A stretch of DNA of 64,000 nucleotides from Tenacibaculum skagerrakense. GTDB lineage: Bacteria > Bacteroidota > Bacteroidia > Flavobacteriales > Flavobacteriaceae. Below are positions 62,576 through 64,000 of this stretch, in pieces. The number at the start of each line of letters is the position of its first letter. Within the stretch, counting starts at the first letter, position 1. The DNA lies in NCBI RefSeq assembly GCF_004345825.1, contig NZ_SLXM01000006.1, positions 62,001-126,000 on the forward strand, given 5' to 3'. The notes under the pieces were generated by a model. It had not been told where the DNA came from. It worked only from the letters and a program-made list of their open reading frames with translations, and made no database searches. The position numbers were made by a program, and so were the translations under genes.

Positions 62576-64000
62576 ATGCAGGGTACTAAAACACTTGCCG
62601 GCTACGACATGGTGCTAGCGTTGTCGCAAAATACCATTAATTATCAGTTTTCTCAATTACATAAGCGTAATATCATTCACAAAAAATGGGGTGTTTTGGG
62701 CGGAAAAACTGATGATAATAAAAACTTTCACATTACAGATCAAGATGCCAATTTTAAACAAAAAATTAATGCTTGGATTGCTATTCAAAAAGATATTGAA
62801 AAGGCTCGAAAAGATAATAATTGGACTGAAATTGGTAATTTAATGAGCAAAGTGAAATCTGATAACCTAAACTTTAGATTTGGTTGGGAAGCAGTTTTAC
62901 TTGCACCTGAAGTCAGTTTTATAAAAGATAATACTAAAGAAGTTTTTCTTGAACTTCAGTTTAAAAGTGGAAAATTATATTTCAGAGAAGAAGAAACCAA
63001 AGCAGTTTCAGTATTCGACTTAAAAGACGTTTTATATGCTTTTAAAGTTCCTATCGGACAACTTAAAATTTCCAAAGAAAATATGATTTTAGACGCTGGT
63101 GAAAGTGCAAAAAAAATCATTCGTGAAAGTGGTTTATCTGATGAAGATTTCACGATTCAAAGTTTGTTTTTGCAATTTGAGAATGCCAACATTTCCAGTT
63201 TTGATAGGTCAAAAAGTAAGTTACCTACTGGTAGTGATGAAGCTTTTCAAAATGCGATTGAAAATTATTTTAATATGACAATTGCTGGAAGCGACAATCC
63301 ATATGTATTGGGTTATGGGATTCAACGTAAGAAAATAAAAGCTACCGAAAAAGCAATGTTTCAACCGACTTCACTTGCATTTTCTACATCATACAGTATT
63401 AAAAACAAACAACCAGGAGTGTTTAGTGCACTTAATTTTTTGATGATGCTTAACGATACTAAGCCACCAAGTTCAACAACGGCAGGGATTCTTCCACAAA
63501 GTTTAATTGAACTGGGAAAAGATATAAGCAGTTCTACTGATGGCGTATTTTCGATACAACAAAGTCATTTTAATACGTACTTAAACTCATTAGATGCGTA
63601 TGTGCAGTCAACATTTACAAATCTTGAAGGTGTAACCTTAGTACATGGTTTTGAAAATGGAGTTATGAAACTAGAAAAAAAAGACAAACACATAGATGAT
63701 ACAATAGACACGCTGTATACCATTACGAAAGAATATGTAAAAAACACTGATGACAATTCGGGAATTAAAGTTCGTTATAAAATTGAAATTCACATTACTG
63801 TTGTAGTAAAAGCATGGTTCGTGAAAGTAGGCGAAATTACGTTATCAACGAACGGACAATACACTAAAGGTGATGTAAAATCAAAAGGTAGTGTTGGATA
63901 TTTAGATTTCACTATTAAGAGTGGAAAAACTGGACGTTTTGATTTGATGCATGAATTAACAAAGCCTTCTATCGCGTATGATGAAAATCCGAACTATTTT
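62576..64000 (+). CDS. TULIP/P47-like protein (C-terminus cut by window edge)
   Basis: The frame opens at ATG 62576 and stays open to the window end, 475 residues. There is no signal peptide. Two stretches resemble the P47/OrfX group of the TULIP lipid-binding superfamily known from clostridial neurotoxin clusters: the opening GYDMVLALSQNTINYQF, and a central QPTSLAFSTSYSI followed by GVFSALNFLMMLND. Long amphipathic beta strands (WFVKVGEITLSTNGQY) and helices agree with a TULIP tube. Codon choice near the 5' end (GCC GGC TAC, GTG CTA GCG) is richer in GC than the neighbours. The family call is from motif memory and could be wrong; downstream genes are not visible. Confidence 0.55.
   Translation, partial: MQGTKTLAGYDMVLALSQNTINYQFSQLHKRNIIHKKWGVLGGKTDDNKNFHITDQDANFKQKINAWIAIQKDIEKARKDNNWTEIGNLMSKVKSDNLNFRFGWEAVLLAPEVSFIKDNTKEVFLELQFKSGKLYFREEETKAVSVFDLKDVLYAFKVPIGQLKISKENMILDAGESAKKIIRESGLSDEDFTIQSLFLQFENANISSFDRSKSKLPTGSDEAFQNAIENYFNMTIAGSDNPYVLGYGIQRKKIKATEKAMFQPTSLAFSTSYSIKNKQPGVFSALNFLMMLNDTKPPSSTTAGILPQSLIELGKDISSSTDGVFSIQQSHFNTYLNSLDAYVQSTFTNLEGVTLVHGFENGVMKLEKKDKHIDDTIDTLYTITKEYVKNTDDNSGIKVRYKIEIHITVVVKAWFVKVGEITLSTNGQYTKGDVKSKGSVGYLDFTIKSGKTGRFDLMHELTKPSIAYDENPNYF

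Overview
The window is a piece of chromosome from an AT-rich member of the Bacteroidota, almost certainly a marine Flavobacteriaceae species (Tenacibaculum/Polaribacter-like, genus not proven). Support comes from several independent signs: GldI (a gliding-motility lipoprotein), a metalloprotease with a type A T9SS C-terminal sorting domain, lineage-typical families (DUF2490, DUF6438, DUF721 next to recF, paired rhomboids next to mutL), and promoters of the Bacteroidota type TTTG-N19-22-TAnnTTTG instead of -35/-10 boxes.

Layout. 1-5.1 kb (minus): a truncated DUF819 membrane protein, a DUF2490 outer-membrane protein and a large Asp-box (BNR) propeller protein. 5.2-7.6 kb (minus): a compact five-gene cassette of an SPFH/Band 7 membrane protein, two small membrane proteins, a DUF4177 peptide and an Arc-like DNA-binding protein. 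7.6-9.7 kb (plus): an S1/P1 nuclease and two thioredoxin-fold proteins. 9.7-20 kb: tsaD divergent from a run tamB, two DUF368 genes, aroE and DUF349. 20-24 kb (minus): a lytic transglycosylase, an alpha/beta hydrolase, a DUF6438 lipoprotein and mtaB. 23.8-30.2 kb (plus): a GNAT acetyltransferase, an ABM protein, a peptide-type solute-binding lipoprotein and an M36 metalloprotease with two 549-bp in-gene repeats. 30.3-36.7 kb (minus): an EEP nuclease-like protein, two rhomboids, mutL, ribH and a TPR protein. 36.8-43.4 kb: recF-DUF721, ndk, then nrnA-gldI-FKBP-cyclophilin/FKBP-PAP2. 43.4-49.4 kb (minus): two GT39-like glycosyltransferases and clpC. 49.5-53.4 kb: gyrA, with an intrinsic-terminator-like hairpin in its leader, and a TPR protein. 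53.5-57.6 kb: an NlpC/P60 protein and a thiolase, divergent from a 7TM-HD phosphodiesterase. 57.7-58.0 kb: tRNA-Ser(GCU), tRNA-Pro(UGG), tRNA-Arg(UCU). 58.0-64.0 kb: the accessory end, with a carboxypeptidase-regulatory/trypsin fusion, a 955-residue orphan surface protein, and a divergent, window-truncated protein that looks TULIP/P47-like.

Most of the window is core genome. Envelope work dominates: folding in the periplasm (three PPIase lipoproteins), lipid or undecaprenyl-phosphate traffic (TamB, two DUF368, PAP2, GT39), cell-wall turnover (transglycosylase, NlpC/P60) and T9SS export. The least explained parts are the 58-64 kb locus, the SPFH/Arc cassette, the hairpin-bearing gyrA leader, and a MutL whose C-terminal endonuclease motifs look lost. 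No insertion sequence, prophage, CRISPR array or rRNA was seen.
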